From Anderseniella sp. (GTDB taxonomy: Bacteria; Pseudomonadota; Alphaproteobacteria; Rhizobiales; Aestuariivirgaceae), in contig JANQOK010000013.1 of assembly GCA_028289645.1 (NCBI GenBank), forward strand, positions 310,001 to 374,000: 64,000 bases of DNA, written 5' to 3'. Below are positions 37,618 through 48,592 of this stretch, in pieces. Each line of letters begins with the position of its first letter. Position 1 is the first letter of the stretch. The position numbers and the translations under genes are program-made. The notes beneath the pieces are model-generated. The model did no database searches. It was not told where the DNA came from and saw nothing but the letters and a program-made list of their open reading frames with translations.

Positions 37618-38661
37618 TCAGAAGCTGTTGATCAGCGTGATGCCGACATCTTCGTGGTTGTCCATTTTCGCCAAAGCCGCACCGGCATCTTCCAGCGCGA
37701 TGCGGGTTTTAATCAGTTTCTCAATGTTCAGCCGGCCGGCTGAGATCATGTCGAACAGGGCGGGAAACCGCAGGGCGGGGAGCCCGCGTGACCCCATGAT
37801 CACCAATTGCCGGTAATACACGGTCTCCAGCAATGGGATTTCGGGGCTGGCGTGCCGGTCAAGCGGCTGGCCGATCTGCACGTGACGGCCGAGTTTTCTG
37901 AGACAGCGCAGTGAATTGTGAAAGGTCTCGGTGACGCCAAGCGCTTCAATCGAGGCGTCCGCGCCGCCGCCGGTGAGGTCGCGTATAGCCTCGCCGACAT
38001 CGTTGGTCTTGGCGGCGTTGACGGTGTGGGTGGCACCAACCTGTTTTGCGAGCTCAAGTTTCTCATCGATAATGTCGACCGCGATCACCGTAGCGCCCAT
38101 GGCGGCGCCAATCATGATGGCGGACAGGCCGACGCCGCCACATCCGTGGACGGCCAGGGTTTCGCCCGGTTTGACCGCCGCCTTGTCGACCACGGCGGAA
38201 AACGACGTGGTTGTGCGGCAGCCGAGCGCGGCTGCCACTTCATCAGAGATGGCATCGGGCAGTTTCAGCACGTTGGCGTCAGCCAGCGGAATGGCGACGC
38301 GCTGAGCAAATGCGCCCCAGCCGTTGAAGCCGACCACATACTGATCGTCACAGATGGTCAGGTGGCCGGCCCGGCAGCATGCGCACTCTCCACAGCCCAG
38401 GATGACCGGCACAGTGACGCGGTCACCGGCGCGGAACCTGCGGCAGTCAGGACCGACGTCAACGACTACGCCGGCAAGCTCGTGGCCCGGCACATGCGGC
38501 AGCTTTACGACGTGATTGGTGCCCTTCCAGCCATGCCAGTCAGACCGGCACACGCCGCACGCCTTCACGTCAATCAGCACGCCGTCGCGCGGGGTGTCCG
38601 GTTCGCTGACCTGGGCAATGTGCAGTGGTTGGGAGAATTCTGTAATCAATGCGGCTTTCAT
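37618..38661 (-). CDS. Zinc-dependent alcohol dehydrogenase family protein
   Basis: A 347-residue medium-chain dehydrogenase. The catalytic zinc site includes CGVCRSDWHGW and PGHELAGVV. The structural zinc cysteines are CGECACCRAGHLTIC, and the NAD-binding loop is AVHGCGGVGLSAIMIG. It oxidises an alcohol or a polyol, with no neighbour that identifies the substrate. The ATG at 38661 gives a standard MDR N-terminus. Confidence 0.92.
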   Translation of the reverse strand: MKAALITEFSQPLHIAQVSEPDTPRDGVLIDVKACGVCRSDWHGWKGTNHVVKLPHVPGHELAGVVVDVGPDCRRFRAGDRVTVPVILGCGECACCRAGHLTICDDQYVVGFNGWGAFAQRVAIPLADANVLKLPDAISDEVAAALGCRTTTSFSAVVDKAAVKPGETLAVHGCGGVGLSAIMIGAAMGATVIAVDIIDEKLELAKQVGATHTVNAAKTNDVGEAIRDLTGGGADASIEALGVTETFHNSLRCLRKLGRHVQIGQPLDRHASPEIPLLETVYYRQLVIMGSRGLPALRFPALFDMISAGRLNIEKLIKTRIALEDAGAALAKMDNHEDVGITLINSF

Positions 38662-38773
38662 GGCTGGGAAGATAAAGCTTTTCCCGTCCGATTAGAAGCA
38701 GACCTTGAGGCATGAATTTCAGATTTCGCGGATGTAATGTGAAATCCCGGACGCTATGCGAGGAAACCTGCCG

Positions 38774-39181
38774 ATGACCCAGTTTAACGGATCGTGCCTG
38801 TGCGGTGCGGTGACCTTTGATGCTGATTGCGAGATACAGCGCGTGGTCAACTGCCACTGCCTGGATTGCCAGAAGGCAACAGGGTCCGTGCACACGACAA
38901 TGGTCTTCGTGCCGGAGGCGGATGTGACGATCAAGGGTTACCCGTCCAGCTACACCCATACCGCCGACAGCGGCGCCAGCATGACCAAGCGCTTCTGCTC
39001 GTCCTGCGGCACGCAGATGTTTTCAATGAATTCGCGCCGACCGGGTGCGATCGGCATTCGGGCAGGGACCATCTCGCAGAAGCACCTGGTGACACCGCAA
39101 TTGAACATCTACTGCGACAGCGCGGTGCCGTCCACGCCGATGGATGACACCTTGCCGAAACACCGCCGCATGCCGGGTTAG
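38774..39181 (+). CDS. GFA family zinc-binding protein
   Basis: A 135-residue GFA (glutathione-dependent formaldehyde-activating-like) domain protein. Zinc-binding cysteine clusters are GSCLCGAVTF, NCHCLDCQKATGS and FCSSCGTQMF. ATG 38774 follows GAGGAAA; an earlier ATG at 38756 is less well placed. Most members are not true formaldehyde-glutathione enzymes, so a general zinc-protein call is safest. It converges on the giant coiled-coil gene. Confidence 0.9.
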   Translation: MTQFNGSCLCGAVTFDADCEIQRVVNCHCLDCQKATGSVHTTMVFVPEADVTIKGYPSSYTHTADSGASMTKRFCSSCGTQMFSMNSRRPGAIGIRAGTISQKHLVTPQLNIYCDSAVPSTPMDDTLPKHRRMPG

Positions 39182-39207
39182 GACCGTTCAGTCTCAGATG
39201 GAAGGCT

Positions 39208-42200
39208 CTAGTGCTTAACCCGTCCGGCTGCTTCGGCCAGCATCAGATAGACCTTGCCGGTTTCCGATCCCAGGCACTGGTCCACCAGCTCCTCGCCGGC
39301 CTCTGACGTGGCCACGGTATCCAGCAGGCGCTCGAACAGGCGGATGAAACCGTCAATACGGCTTCTCGCCTGCTTGTCGTCCCGGTACGCTTTGCGGGCC
39401 TGGTCCATCAGCTTGCGCCCGCGGCTCTGGAACAGGGTGTGGGTGTAGGCCTGCGCGTCACCCTTGCGGAATGACGCTTCGATCTCCTTCGGCAGGTCGT
39501 CGTTCAACACCTGGTAGATGTCGCGCGTGGCCGCATTCAGTTTGGCGACAAGTGTCTCCGTTGCACGCGTGGTTGAGCTCTCGTCAGACGATGACGCGGC
39601 TTTTTTCGATCTGGCTGCCGGCTTTTCCTGCGCAACCGGTGTGTCGGCGTCAGACGACAGCAGGTCACCGAGGAACCTGCGTACCGCACCTTTTTCTTCG
39701 GCAGGCGCGTCGTCGGCTGATTCAACACTGCGTTCGGCTTTCTGGGCACCGGACGTCTGCTGGAGTGCAGCGATGGACGCGGTGCCCTTAGTTTTTCCCG
39801 GCGATCGGCCTCCAGCCTCCGGCGGCACGTATATGCCCGGTCCCGACATCGCGAGCGAGGATGACTGACGCTTGACCACGTCGGCCAGCGCGTTGAGGGC
39901 GGTGATCTGGTCGGTCACCACGCGGCGCATGGCGTCGGCCGAGTTGCGTGTTTCCGCCGGCAGTTCCAGAACGGCCCGGCGCACCTCGCCACGGGCAAAT
40001 TCGATTTCGCGAACCACACTTGCTGCGGCTTCGCGCATTTCATCTGCAGTAGACGAGAACTCTTCGGTGGAACCTGACATGGTTGTATTGAGCTGGCGGA
40101 CGACCTCCGCATGCTGGGAGATGATGTTGCGGGCAGCCCGGCTGACCTGGTCATCTGAGATCGCCTCGATCTTCTTGATCTCTTCCTGCATGTTGTCGGC
40201 AGCGGCGGCAAATTGCGAGGTAATCAAGCGGCCGAGTTCATCGGTGCGCTTGTTGGCGTCGGTGAGCGAATGCTCGACGCGCTCCATGTAGCGTTCCATG
40301 ATGCCATCGACCTCTTCCGATTTCTGGCCGAGTTTCTGCAACAGGGCCGCCATCTGCGTGTCGCGGCTGTCCATCAGGCGATCAAGCCGCTCATTGAAGT
40401 TTGTCACTGCCCGGTCAACCTTCTCCGAGGCGCCTTCCAGGCGTTCGGAGATCTTGCCGGACGTTGTGTCCAGACGGCCGACCAACGCCGTCGACACGGT
40501 GTCGATACGCTGATCCAGCTCGCCGGCGGTATCTTTCAGCGCTTCCGACATCATGGTGTAGGCCTGGTCGACATGGGTGGAGAATTTCGCGCCGGTATCT
40601 TCCAGGCGGCGGGATGCCTCGCTGGCGCGGGTTTCAAATTCTCCGGCTGACTGGGCCAGACTGCCGATGACGTTTGCAGCATTGGTTTCAAACCGGGTGG
40701 AAATCGACTGGGTGTTTTCCTCCATGTTGTCGGCAAATGAGGCCGATGCCCGGCCAAGCTCGGCGACAAGGTCGCGCGCGGCGCCGTCCAGGCCCTCGGC
40801 AAAGGCGGTGCGGGCGGTTCCCAGCTCGTTGAACACGCGGGCTGCGCGTTCGTCCAGCATCTTCGAGAATTGCTCTCCCGAGGCGTCCATGCGGGTGATG
40901 ACATCGGTGGTGATCTCTTCCAGCAGGGTACTGGCGAGGTCAAACCGCTTGCCCATTTCGCGGGAATTGTCTTCCAGGCGCATGAACATGGCAGCACCCG
41001 TCTTCTCCATGGTCTCGGCAACTTCCGCCGTCGTCGTCTCGAAGCGGTTGGACATTTCCTGGTTGGCGCGCTCCACATGGGAGTACCATTCGGATGTGGT
41101 GCTATCGAGCTTGCCGGACATGCCCTCAATCTGGCTCAGCACTGTGCCTGAACGGTCCCTGAGCTGGGTGATCAGGTTGCTCATGGTGTCGGCCACGGTA
41201 TCAAGGCGGGTCGTGAGGTTGGATGATGTTGAGTCCAGCCGGTCGGTCAGCAGCAGCGACACCTCGTCCAGCCGGCCGGTCATGGCGCCGGACGACGCGT
41301 CCAGGCGGTCTGCAAGCGCATTGGTTGTCGTGTCCAGCTTGCCTGTCATTTCCGCCGTGACATTGTTCAGCAGTTCGGCCATGCGAGACGTGGAACCTTC
41401 CAGGCGTCCCGAGATCGAGGCGGACGACGTGTCAAGACGCTCAACCAGTTCATTAGTCGTGGCATCCAACTTGCCGGTCATTTCGGCAGACGCGGAGTTC
41501 AGAAGCTCGGCCATGTGCGACGTGGCGCCTTCCAGGCGTCCGGTCAGCTCGCCGGTCGAACTGTCAAGAATGGAAGCCAGGCGGCTGGTCAGCTGGCCGG
41601 TAGACCCGTCGAGGCGCTGGGCAATCGCTGTGGTGGTGGTGTCGAGCTTGTCGGACATTTCCACGGATGCCTGATCAAGCGCGTCTGCGACACGCGAGGT
41701 GACGCTTTCGAGCCTGTTGGTGAGTTGCGTCGAATTGGTGCTCAGGCGTTCGGTGACTTCCTGGCTGGTCGTTTCCAGCTTGCCGGTCAATTCTTCCGAC
41801 GACGTGCTCAGCAGGGCGGCAAGCTCACTTCCCGTCGCCTGCAGCTTACCGGTCAGCGTCTCGGATGATTTGTCGAGACGGTCTGCGAGATCATTGGATG
41901 TGGCCTCCAGTTTTCCGGTCATGCCGACAGAAGCGGTGTCCAGTAGTCCGGCCATGCGTGTCGTGGCACCTTCCAGGCGCACGACCATGGCGTCGGAGGT
42001 TTCCTCAATCTGGCCGGACAGGCGGGCCGTCGACTCATCCAGGTGACCGGACATATGCGAGGTCGCTGTTTCAACCCGGTTGAACAGGGTGCCGGCAGAT
42101 GTCTCCAGCTTGCCGGTGATCTCGTCGGTAATAACCTCGAAGCGTTTGAACAAATCGCCGGATGCGGATTCAAGCGTGCCCGACATCTTGCCTGACACGT

Positions 42201-44541
42201 CTTCCATGTAGGCATAGACCTCGTCGCGTGCGGTGGCGACGTTCTGCACGAACTCCCCGGAAATCGACAGCAGCCTGTCGGTCAGCGCCGAACCGGAAAG
42301 ATCGATCTGTTCGCCCACCGCGGAAGATGCGGCGGTAAGGCGCTCGGCAACTTTCTCAACAGAAGAGTTGAGCAGGCTTGCCATTTCATTGGAGGTGCCG
42401 AGCAGGCGCTCATTGACCTGGTTGCCGGCTTCGGCAAGCGCCGCGGAGGCCTTGCTGCCGCTCTCGTTGATGTAGGCCAGCATGGTTTCCGAGGACGCCT
42501 CGGTGTCACGGGCAATTTTCTCGCCCGATTCCATAAGTGTCTCGACCACCTTGACGCTGGTCGTCTCAAGACTGGAGGCAACCGTACTGCCGGTGGACTG
42601 CAGGTTGGTGACCACGTTCTGACCTGCCGACTGCACGCGGTCGGTAACTTCGCTGCCGACGTCGTTCAGGTTGCGCAGCACGACCTCAGAGGTGACCTGC
42701 ACGGACTCCGCCACATCTGACCCTACCGACCTGATCTGGCCCAGTATGTCATCGGAGGTGGCCTGCATTGTCGTGACCACCGAACCGGAAGTCGAGCGAA
42801 CGGCCTGGGTGACGTTTTCGCCGGTACCCTTGACCATGGCGACGCTTTCGTCCGCCACGGTGCGGAGCTGTCCGACCACCGCCTGGGACGACTGCTCGAT
42901 CGACGACACCATTTCTCCAGAAGCCGCACGTACATTGTCCGTGATGCGGTTGCCGGATTCAGCAATCATGGCAGTGTGCGCATCGGCTGCCGACTGCAAC
43001 TGGCCGCTGACCGCGTCGGTAGACTGCTGGACCGACTGAACGACCGTGTCGGACGTGGACATAATGGCCTGCGCAACACCATTACCTGCAGACTGCAGAT
43101 GCTCGTTGACCGCCTGAGCCGTTTCCTGGACTGACTGCAAGATCTCGCCGGACGCCGAATGCACCTTCTGCGTAACCGTGTCGCCGGCTGACTTCAACAT
43201 TTCCGAGTTTTGCTCTGAAGCGGCCTGCAACTGCTCGTGCACAGCCTGGCTTGACTGTTGCACGGATTTGACGACCTCTCCGGACGTGGAGCGAACCGAA
43301 TGGGCAATGCTCTCACCGGTAAGCTTCATCATCTCGGTGTTCTGTTCAGCCGCAGCGCGCATCTGCTCGGTGGTTGCCGCGGTAACCTGCTCAATGCCCT
43401 GGGTCAGCTCGACGCGAACGCCGCGCACCTCTTCCAGGCTTTCGCGAATGCCGGAGGTGACACTGCCTTCAAGCTGGCGCAGGCTGTCGCCGAACTGCAT
43501 GCCTTCAGTGTTCATGCGCTGGGCGGTTTCCTGCATTGTCGAGACCTGGTTGGTCACGCTGTCGGAGAACACCCGCATTTCGTTGACCAGCGTGCCTGAC
43601 ATCTGTTCCATGCGCGCCGTCTGGCCGGAAATCTCGGTGCCGACGAAGCTTGCACGGGTGGATATCTCGTCAACTGTCTGAGACAGCTCGGAGGTGGTGT
43701 TCTTGAGGCCATGCTCAAGGGCGGCGAGGGTTGACGACGCCGTTGAAATGATCCCCGACAGGCTCTGGGTATTCTCTTCAATGCGAGACAGTAGCGGTGT
43801 TGCCTCCACGCCGATGACGCGACCGGTTTCGTGCAGGGAGTTACGCTGATGCTCCAGGCCTTCCATCATGGTGCGAATGCGCTCTTCATTGGCGCCGAAT
43901 GCACGTTCGATATTGGCGATTTCCTTGTGAACCACGCCTTCCAGTTCGCTGGCACGCTGTACAGCATGCTCGACGCCACCAACGAGCTGGTCGACTTCGG
44001 ACCGCACCAGCTGCGACACCGAAGCGAGGCTTTCAGTTGCGATATCCTGCGGGCGCACAAGACGCATGGCGGTCTGCATCAGGGCCTGGCTGACATGATT
44101 GATCTGGTTGGTGCGGAAAATCAGGTAGCCCAGAACGAGAAAAGACAAAACCGGGATGACTGCCATCAACAAGGTGCGCAATGTCACCGGCAGGTTGGTC
44201 AGGCTGAGCGGGCTGCCGGCGAGTTGGGCCAGGCTCGGCACATACAGCACCGTCCAGATTGCCAGCCAAACCAGCGAGACGGCCACGGCGGCCCAGATTG
44301 GCGTGGTTGACGTGCGTTCGCGGATTGCCTGCAGGCTGCTGGCGGCAAATGCGTCGTTTTCATTGGCGGGGCGGCCGCGCAGCTTGGCTTCGCGGCGGCG
44401 CTGTTCTATGGCGTCAAGCCGGCGGCGTTCAGCGGCATCGCGGCGCGCCGCCTGTTCTTCGTTCTTTTCCTCAATTGCCCTGCGATTGCCCCTGCGCGAA
44501 GCGCGGCGCGGCTGGTTTGGTTCGCTTGACATTTTTTGCAT
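39208..44541 (-). CDS. Giant membrane-anchored coiled-coil protein, probable growth-pole-ring (GPR/RgsE)-like
   Basis: A 1777-residue protein. Residues 1-60 are strongly basic and cytoplasmic. Two membrane helices follow (about 82-104 and 123-142), and then about 1450 residues of uninterrupted Ser/Thr/Ala/Glu-rich amphipathic helix resembling apolipoproteins. A Pro/Gly linker and a conserved-looking C-terminal domain of about 130 residues close it. The helix is built from 11-residue modules of the type LDxxxxxLxxR, and one 44-residue block recurs (ATSHMAELLN to STSRMAELLN). Hyphomicrobiales encode such two-TM, apolipoprotein-like proteins of about 2000 residues that form a ring at the growth pole (GPR of Agrobacterium, RgsE of Sinorhizobium). 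Orthology is by architecture only. Confidence 0.75.
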   Translation of the reverse strand: MQKMSSEPNQPRRASRRGNRRAIEEKNEEQAARRDAAERRRLDAIEQRRREAKLRGRPANENDAFAASSLQAIRERTSTTPIWAAVAVSLVWLAIWTVLYVPSLAQLAGSPLSLTNLPVTLRTLLMAVIPVLSFLVLGYLIFRTNQINHVSQALMQTAMRLVRPQDIATESLASVSQLVRSEVDQLVGGVEHAVQRASELEGVVHKEIANIERAFGANEERIRTMMEGLEHQRNSLHETGRVIGVEATPLLSRIEENTQSLSGIISTASSTLAALEHGLKNTTSELSQTVDEISTRASFVGTEISGQTARMEQMSGTLVNEMRVFSDSVTNQVSTMQETAQRMNTEGMQFGDSLRQLEGSVTSGIRESLEEVRGVRVELTQGIEQVTAATTEQMRAAAEQNTEMMKLTGESIAHSVRSTSGEVVKSVQQSSQAVHEQLQAASEQNSEMLKSAGDTVTQKVHSASGEILQSVQETAQAVNEHLQSAGNGVAQAIMSTSDTVVQSVQQSTDAVSGQLQSAADAHTAMIAESGNRITDNVRAASGEMVSSIEQSSQAVVGQLRTVADESVAMVKGTGENVTQAVRSTSGSVVTTMQATSDDILGQIRSVGSDVAESVQVTSEVVLRNLNDVGSEVTDRVQSAGQNVVTNLQSTGSTVASSLETTSVKVVETLMESGEKIARDTEASSETMLAYINESGSKASAALAEAGNQVNERLLGTSNEMASLLNSSVEKVAERLTAASSAVGEQIDLSGSALTDRLLSISGEFVQNVATARDEVYAYMEDVSGKMSGTLESASGDLFKRFEVITDEITGKLETSAGTLFNRVETATSHMSGHLDESTARLSGQIEETSDAMVVRLEGATTRMAGLLDTASVGMTGKLEATSNDLADRLDKSSETLTGKLQATGSELAALLSTSSEELTGKLETTSQEVTERLSTNSTQLTNRLESVTSRVADALDQASVEMSDKLDTTTTAIAQRLDGSTGQLTSRLASILDSSTGELTGRLEGATSHMAELLNSASAEMTGKLDATTNELVERLDTSSASISGRLEGSTSRMAELLNNVTAEMTGKLDTTTNALADRLDASSGAMTGRLDEVSLLLTDRLDSTSSNLTTRLDTVADTMSNLITQLRDRSGTVLSQIEGMSGKLDSTTSEWYSHVERANQEMSNRFETTTAEVAETMEKTGAAMFMRLEDNSREMGKRFDLASTLLEEITTDVITRMDASGEQFSKMLDERAARVFNELGTARTAFAEGLDGAARDLVAELGRASASFADNMEENTQSISTRFETNAANVIGSLAQSAGEFETRASEASRRLEDTGAKFSTHVDQAYTMMSEALKDTAGELDQRIDTVSTALVGRLDTTSGKISERLEGASEKVDRAVTNFNERLDRLMDSRDTQMAALLQKLGQKSEEVDGIMERYMERVEHSLTDANKRTDELGRLITSQFAAAADNMQEEIKKIEAISDDQVSRAARNIISQHAEVVRQLNTTMSGSTEEFSSTADEMREAAASVVREIEFARGEVRRAVLELPAETRNSADAMRRVVTDQITALNALADVVKRQSSSLAMSGPGIYVPPEAGGRSPGKTKGTASIAALQQTSGAQKAERSVESADDAPAEEKGAVRRFLGDLLSSDADTPVAQEKPAARSKKAASSSDESSTTRATETLVAKLNAATRDIYQVLNDDLPKEIEASFRKGDAQAYTHTLFQSRGRKLMDQARKAYRDDKQARSRIDGFIRLFERLLDTVATSEAGEELVDQCLGSETGKVYLMLAEAAGRVKH

Positions 44542-44938
44542 CCCCGCAACTAGAACTTACTAACCGGTATCCACACCCAGGTACCCCCCGGTGCCTCGTG
44601 TGCGCCGTATACTGGTCACTCCCGCGCTTTATGATCTGACTCATTCGGAAACGAAGCAAGCCTAATGGCCATTGCGTTAACCAATTTGTCCACACCCATT
44701 ACACGTCCCGGGGCAGATTCTAGTGCAAATCAGATACTTAAAGAAACCATTATAATTAACGAGTCCGGGAAAACTAGCGAATTGGTTAACGTCGTGAACG
44801 AAAATGATTCAAATTTTAGCAAAAAGCACAACGAATTTTTGTCAGATTGGAGTCTAATTTGCATAAATCGGGTCAGAATCAGGCACTTAGAGACCGGTTT
44901 TGACCAGCTGTCCAATTCGACCAAGGGAAAGTAGCAAG
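44542..44938. other. AT-rich intergenic stretch with one doubtful ORF
   Basis: Nearly 400 bases between the divergent giant coiled-coil and Hpt genes, clearly more AT-rich than the coding regions, especially 44700-44880. It probably holds promoters for both. An 89-codon frame (44665-44934) has no good RBS, no recognisable domain and a composition that follows the AT-richness, so it is not called. Confidence 0.6.
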
Positions 44939-45307
44939 ATGAAGCCTGAGCGGGCCGCTGAAAGCCTTGAGGACGGCGGTTGTGTTGAGGCGGTGGTTGA
45001 TCTTGCCCATCTCGATCAATACACCCTCGGCGACCGCGACCTGCAGGCAGAGTTGCTGCAACTTTTCCGCGACCAGCTGAAAAGCCAGGCGGAGGAGCTG
45101 GTGCTGTGCACCGATGCGGTGGCCTGGAAATCCGCTGTTCATACGCTCAAGGGCGCGGCCCGTTCAATCGGGGCCGGACAGATCGCGGAAGTGGCCGAGG
45201 AAATGGAGCAGGTGGCATTTTCCGACGATGCGGAGCGCGCCGCGATTCTGAGCCGCCTGATGGCGGCCCGCGCAGCGTTTGAAGCGCGTATTGACGAGTA
45301 TCTCTAA
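44939..45307 (+). CDS. Hpt domain protein (histidine phosphotransfer)
   Basis: A 122-residue four-helix Hpt protein. The phosphoaccepting histidine is His68 in AVHTLKGAARSIGA, with the usual basic and small residues after it. No histidine kinase or response regulator is adjacent, so it is an orphan relay protein, as are ChpT-like or free Hpt proteins elsewhere. ATG 44939 follows AAGGGAAAG; an earlier in-frame start at 44900 is not supported. Confidence 0.88.
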   Translation: MKPERAAESLEDGGCVEAVVDLAHLDQYTLGDRDLQAELLQLFRDQLKSQAEELVLCTDAVAWKSAVHTLKGAARSIGAGQIAEVAEEMEQVAFSDDAERAAILSRLMAARAAFEARIDEYL

Positions 45308-45569
45308 CCCGCCGAACCAGCATCACCTGTCACTGTTGTCGCGTCCCGCCCAGTTGCTCGGCCGCCTGATTTCAAACAAAGAACATGTCGTGACCGCGGC
45401 AGGTTCCGTCGTGTCTCGGCTCCAATTGTCGCACAAAGACGTGAAATGGTGCTTGCCCGGCGGTAAATTGTTGCAATTTGCGCGCCGTCGGCCTAGCTAA
45501 AGACCTGAATCTTAATTGAATGTATGCAAACAAGTTTGCACGGGTTAGTGCAGGGCAGGATCCAAAGAC

Positions 45570-45890
45570 ATGGCAAAGATCACTTTTATCGAACACAACG
45601 GCAAGGAACACGTCGTCGAAGGCGAAAACGGCATGTCGGTCATGGAGACCGCAATCAAGAACATGGTGCCGGGCATCGATGCAGACTGCGGCGGTGCCTG
45701 TGCCTGTGCCACATGCCATGTCTACCTCCAGGGCGACTGGGCGGACAAGCTTGGAGAGCGGTCTGAAATGGAAGAGGACATGCTGGATTTCGCCTTCGAG
45801 GTACAGGACAGTTCGCGGCTTTCCTGTCAGATCAGGGTATCTGACGACATTGACGGCCTGGTCCTGAAGGTCCCGGAAAAGCAGTTTTAG
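45570..45890 (+). CDS. Adrenodoxin-type 2Fe-2S ferredoxin
   Basis: A 106-residue ferredoxin. The 2Fe-2S ligands are Cys40, Cys46, Cys49 and Cys86 (C-x5-C-x2-C-x36-C), in [17 protein letters not shown] and LSCQIRV. The sequence is of the vertebrate-adrenodoxin/Fdx class, used by P450s, Fe-S assembly or monooxygenases. It is followed 86 bases later by a ferredoxin reductase gene, which is its likely electron donor. Confidence 0.93.
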   Translation: MAKITFIEHNGKEHVVEGENGMSVMETAIKNMVPGIDADCGGACACATCHVYLQGDWADKLGERSEMEEDMLDFAFEVQDSSRLSCQIRVSDDIDGLVLKVPEKQF

Positions 45891-45958
45891 AGCTGCGACC
45901 GAATTTTCTCATTCAACAACACGTCCCGGAAGCCTGAAGCAGGCATTCCGGCAAATGA

Positions 45959-47005
<1,047 letters not shown>

Positions 47006-47048
47006 GATCGCAACCCCGAAGCCTTGCCGGCTACGGCCGGACGACAAC

Positions 47049-47090
47049 AAACCTGCGAGCTACGGTGAGACGTCGTTTGCAGGTTTTTTT
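47049..47090 (+). terminator. Rho-independent terminator after the ferredoxin reductase gene
   Basis: A stem AAACCTGC/GCAGGTTT closes a loop of about 22 bases and runs into seven T residues at 47084-47090. It begins 43 bases after the stop codon. Confidence 0.75.
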
Positions 47091-47121
47091 CGCGGCCCAG
47101 GCCAGCCTTGATCTGGATCAT

Positions 47122-47149
47122 TTGAAGGTTGGCATAACATATATATTTT
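47122..47149 (+). promoter_or_regulatory. Possible promoter of the DUF2892 gene
   Basis: TTGAAG at 47122-47127 is followed 16 bases later by TATTTT within an AT-rich run. It lies about 50 bases ahead of the start codon. It is a weak match read by eye. Confidence 0.3.
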
Positions 47150-47200
47150 ATTGAATGTGTTTTCGGATCCGCCGGATTCCATAACCAGGAGATACTTTCA

Positions 47201-47401
47201 ATGAAACGAAATGTGGGAACAATTGACCGGGTGCTGCGGGCTGTCGTCGGTGTGGCGCTGATTGCCTGGGCTGTTTTCGGTACAGGTGAATATGCCTGGG
47301 CAGGCTGGATCGGCGTTGTGCCGCTGCTGACCGCCGTGGTGGGCTGGTGTCCTCCTTACGGCCTGCTCGGCATCAACACCTGCAGTACCAAGAGCAGCTG
47401 A
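47201..47401 (+). CDS. DUF2892 small inner-membrane protein
   Basis: A 66-residue protein with two membrane helices, starting MKRNVGTIDRVLRAVVGV and with GWCPPYGLLGINTC near the end, the standard DUF2892 layout with two cysteines. It has a good RBS (CCAGGAGATA). These proteins are sometimes fused to or beside rhodanese domains (YgaP-like), which suggests a link to sulfur transfer, but no such neighbour is present here. Confidence 0.9.
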   Translation: MKRNVGTIDRVLRAVVGVALIAWAVFGTGEYAWAGWIGVVPLLTAVVGWCPPYGLLGINTCSTKSS

Positions 47402-47434
47402 TGCAGGCGCGCCCGTTGAACCGGTGTAACCGCG

Positions 47435-48520
47435 CTATAGTCTGCCGGCCGCGCTGAGTACTTTGAGCAGATCGTCGTGGGGCAGGGCGGGAACAACCAG
47501 TCCGTTCCTGCCGGTCATTGCATCGTTGGCGATCATGGCGTCCAGCACAGCTTCTTCCACGGTCTCGACCACCGCCTGGAACAGGGGGTCGAGGTCGCTG
47601 TCGGCCAGCGCTGTGAGGTGGCGGATGCCGCCGGTGCCCAGCGCTTCGGCGTTGGCGGTCGAAAACGCCAGGAAAATGTCGCCGGAAGAATGATGACTGA
47701 TGGTCCCGGTTCGCGCCAGGCCAAGTGGCACCCTGCGGGCCAGCCGCTTGCACTGGTGCGGCAGCAACGGTGCATCGGTCGCCACGATAGCGATGATGGA
47801 GCCGGCACCTTTCGGGCGAAACTCACCACCGGCCAGTTCACGGCCGACCGGCACTCCCAGCACGGTCAGTTCAGCGCGCTGACCAAAGTTTGACTGCACA
47901 AAAGTGCCGACCGTGTACCGTGCCGCGCCAATGCCGACCAGCCGCGACGCACTGGCGGAGCCCGCCTTGAACTCGTAGGTGCACATGCCGGTACCGCCAC
48001 CGACACTGCCCATCTCCAGCGGGCCGGAAGCGGCACCGTCCAGCGCTGCCATGGCATGCTCCGAGGTCACATGGAAACCGTTGATGTCGTTGAGGTCGCC
48101 ATCGTAGGTTTCAGCGGCAACCGGCAGGCCCCAGTCCTGGTCGGTGCCGATGCCGTTCTGCACCAGCCAGCGCAGGGTCGCATCCCGGGTGACGCCGCAC
48201 GATGACGTGTTGGTGATGGTGATCGGGGTCTGCAATTCACCGATTTCTTCGATCCAGATCGTACCGGTCATTTCTCCATTGCCATTGAGCGAGTAGGTGC
48301 CTGCCATGCATGGTGTGCCCGCACCGTCGCGGCCGCGAGGCAGCAGTCCGGTTACCCCGGTGCGGACATGGTCGGCTTCGATCAACGTGGTGTAGCCGAC
48401 CTCGACGCCGGCGACATCGGTGACTGCATTGTATGAACCCGGCGTACCCGGCAGCCGCAGTCCCAGGCCGCGGGCCCGGTGTTTTCCGGCAGGTGTTCTT
48501 TCCCAGTGTTGCGATGTCAT
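47435..48520 (-). CDS. P1 family peptidase (DmpA/BapA-like aminopeptidase)
   Basis: A 361-residue Ntn-type self-processing peptidase. Conserved blocks are SVGGGTGMCTYEFKAGSAS, VGTFVQSNFGQRAELTVLG and GAGSIIAIVATDAPLLPHQ. The Gly-Ser bond in the last block is where family members cut themselves to expose the N-terminal Ser nucleophile, and SGDIFLAFSTAN is the next conserved block. Members release N-terminal residues from small amides and beta-peptides (D-aminopeptidase, beta-aminopeptidase). The frame is open far upstream, but ATG 48520 matches the family start. Confidence 0.9.
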   Translation of the reverse strand: MTSQHWERTPAGKHRARGLGLRLPGTPGSYNAVTDVAGVEVGYTTLIEADHVRTGVTGLLPRGRDGAGTPCMAGTYSLNGNGEMTGTIWIEEIGELQTPITITNTSSCGVTRDATLRWLVQNGIGTDQDWGLPVAAETYDGDLNDINGFHVTSEHAMAALDGAASGPLEMGSVGGGTGMCTYEFKAGSASASRLVGIGAARYTVGTFVQSNFGQRAELTVLGVPVGRELAGGEFRPKGAGSIIAIVATDAPLLPHQCKRLARRVPLGLARTGTISHHSSGDIFLAFSTANAEALGTGGIRHLTALADSDLDPLFQAVVETVEEAVLDAMIANDAMTGRNGLVVPALPHDDLLKVLSAAGRL

Positions 48521-48592
48521 GACGGCTCTGGCAGTTGGGCTTGTTTGACGGCATGATGACCGCAGATACACAGCGCCACAAGGGCCGGGATC

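Noticed and set aside
44665..44934. An 89-codon ORF upstream of the Hpt gene
   Set aside because: It has no good RBS, no domain and a composition matching the AT-rich intergenic DNA; kept only as a note.
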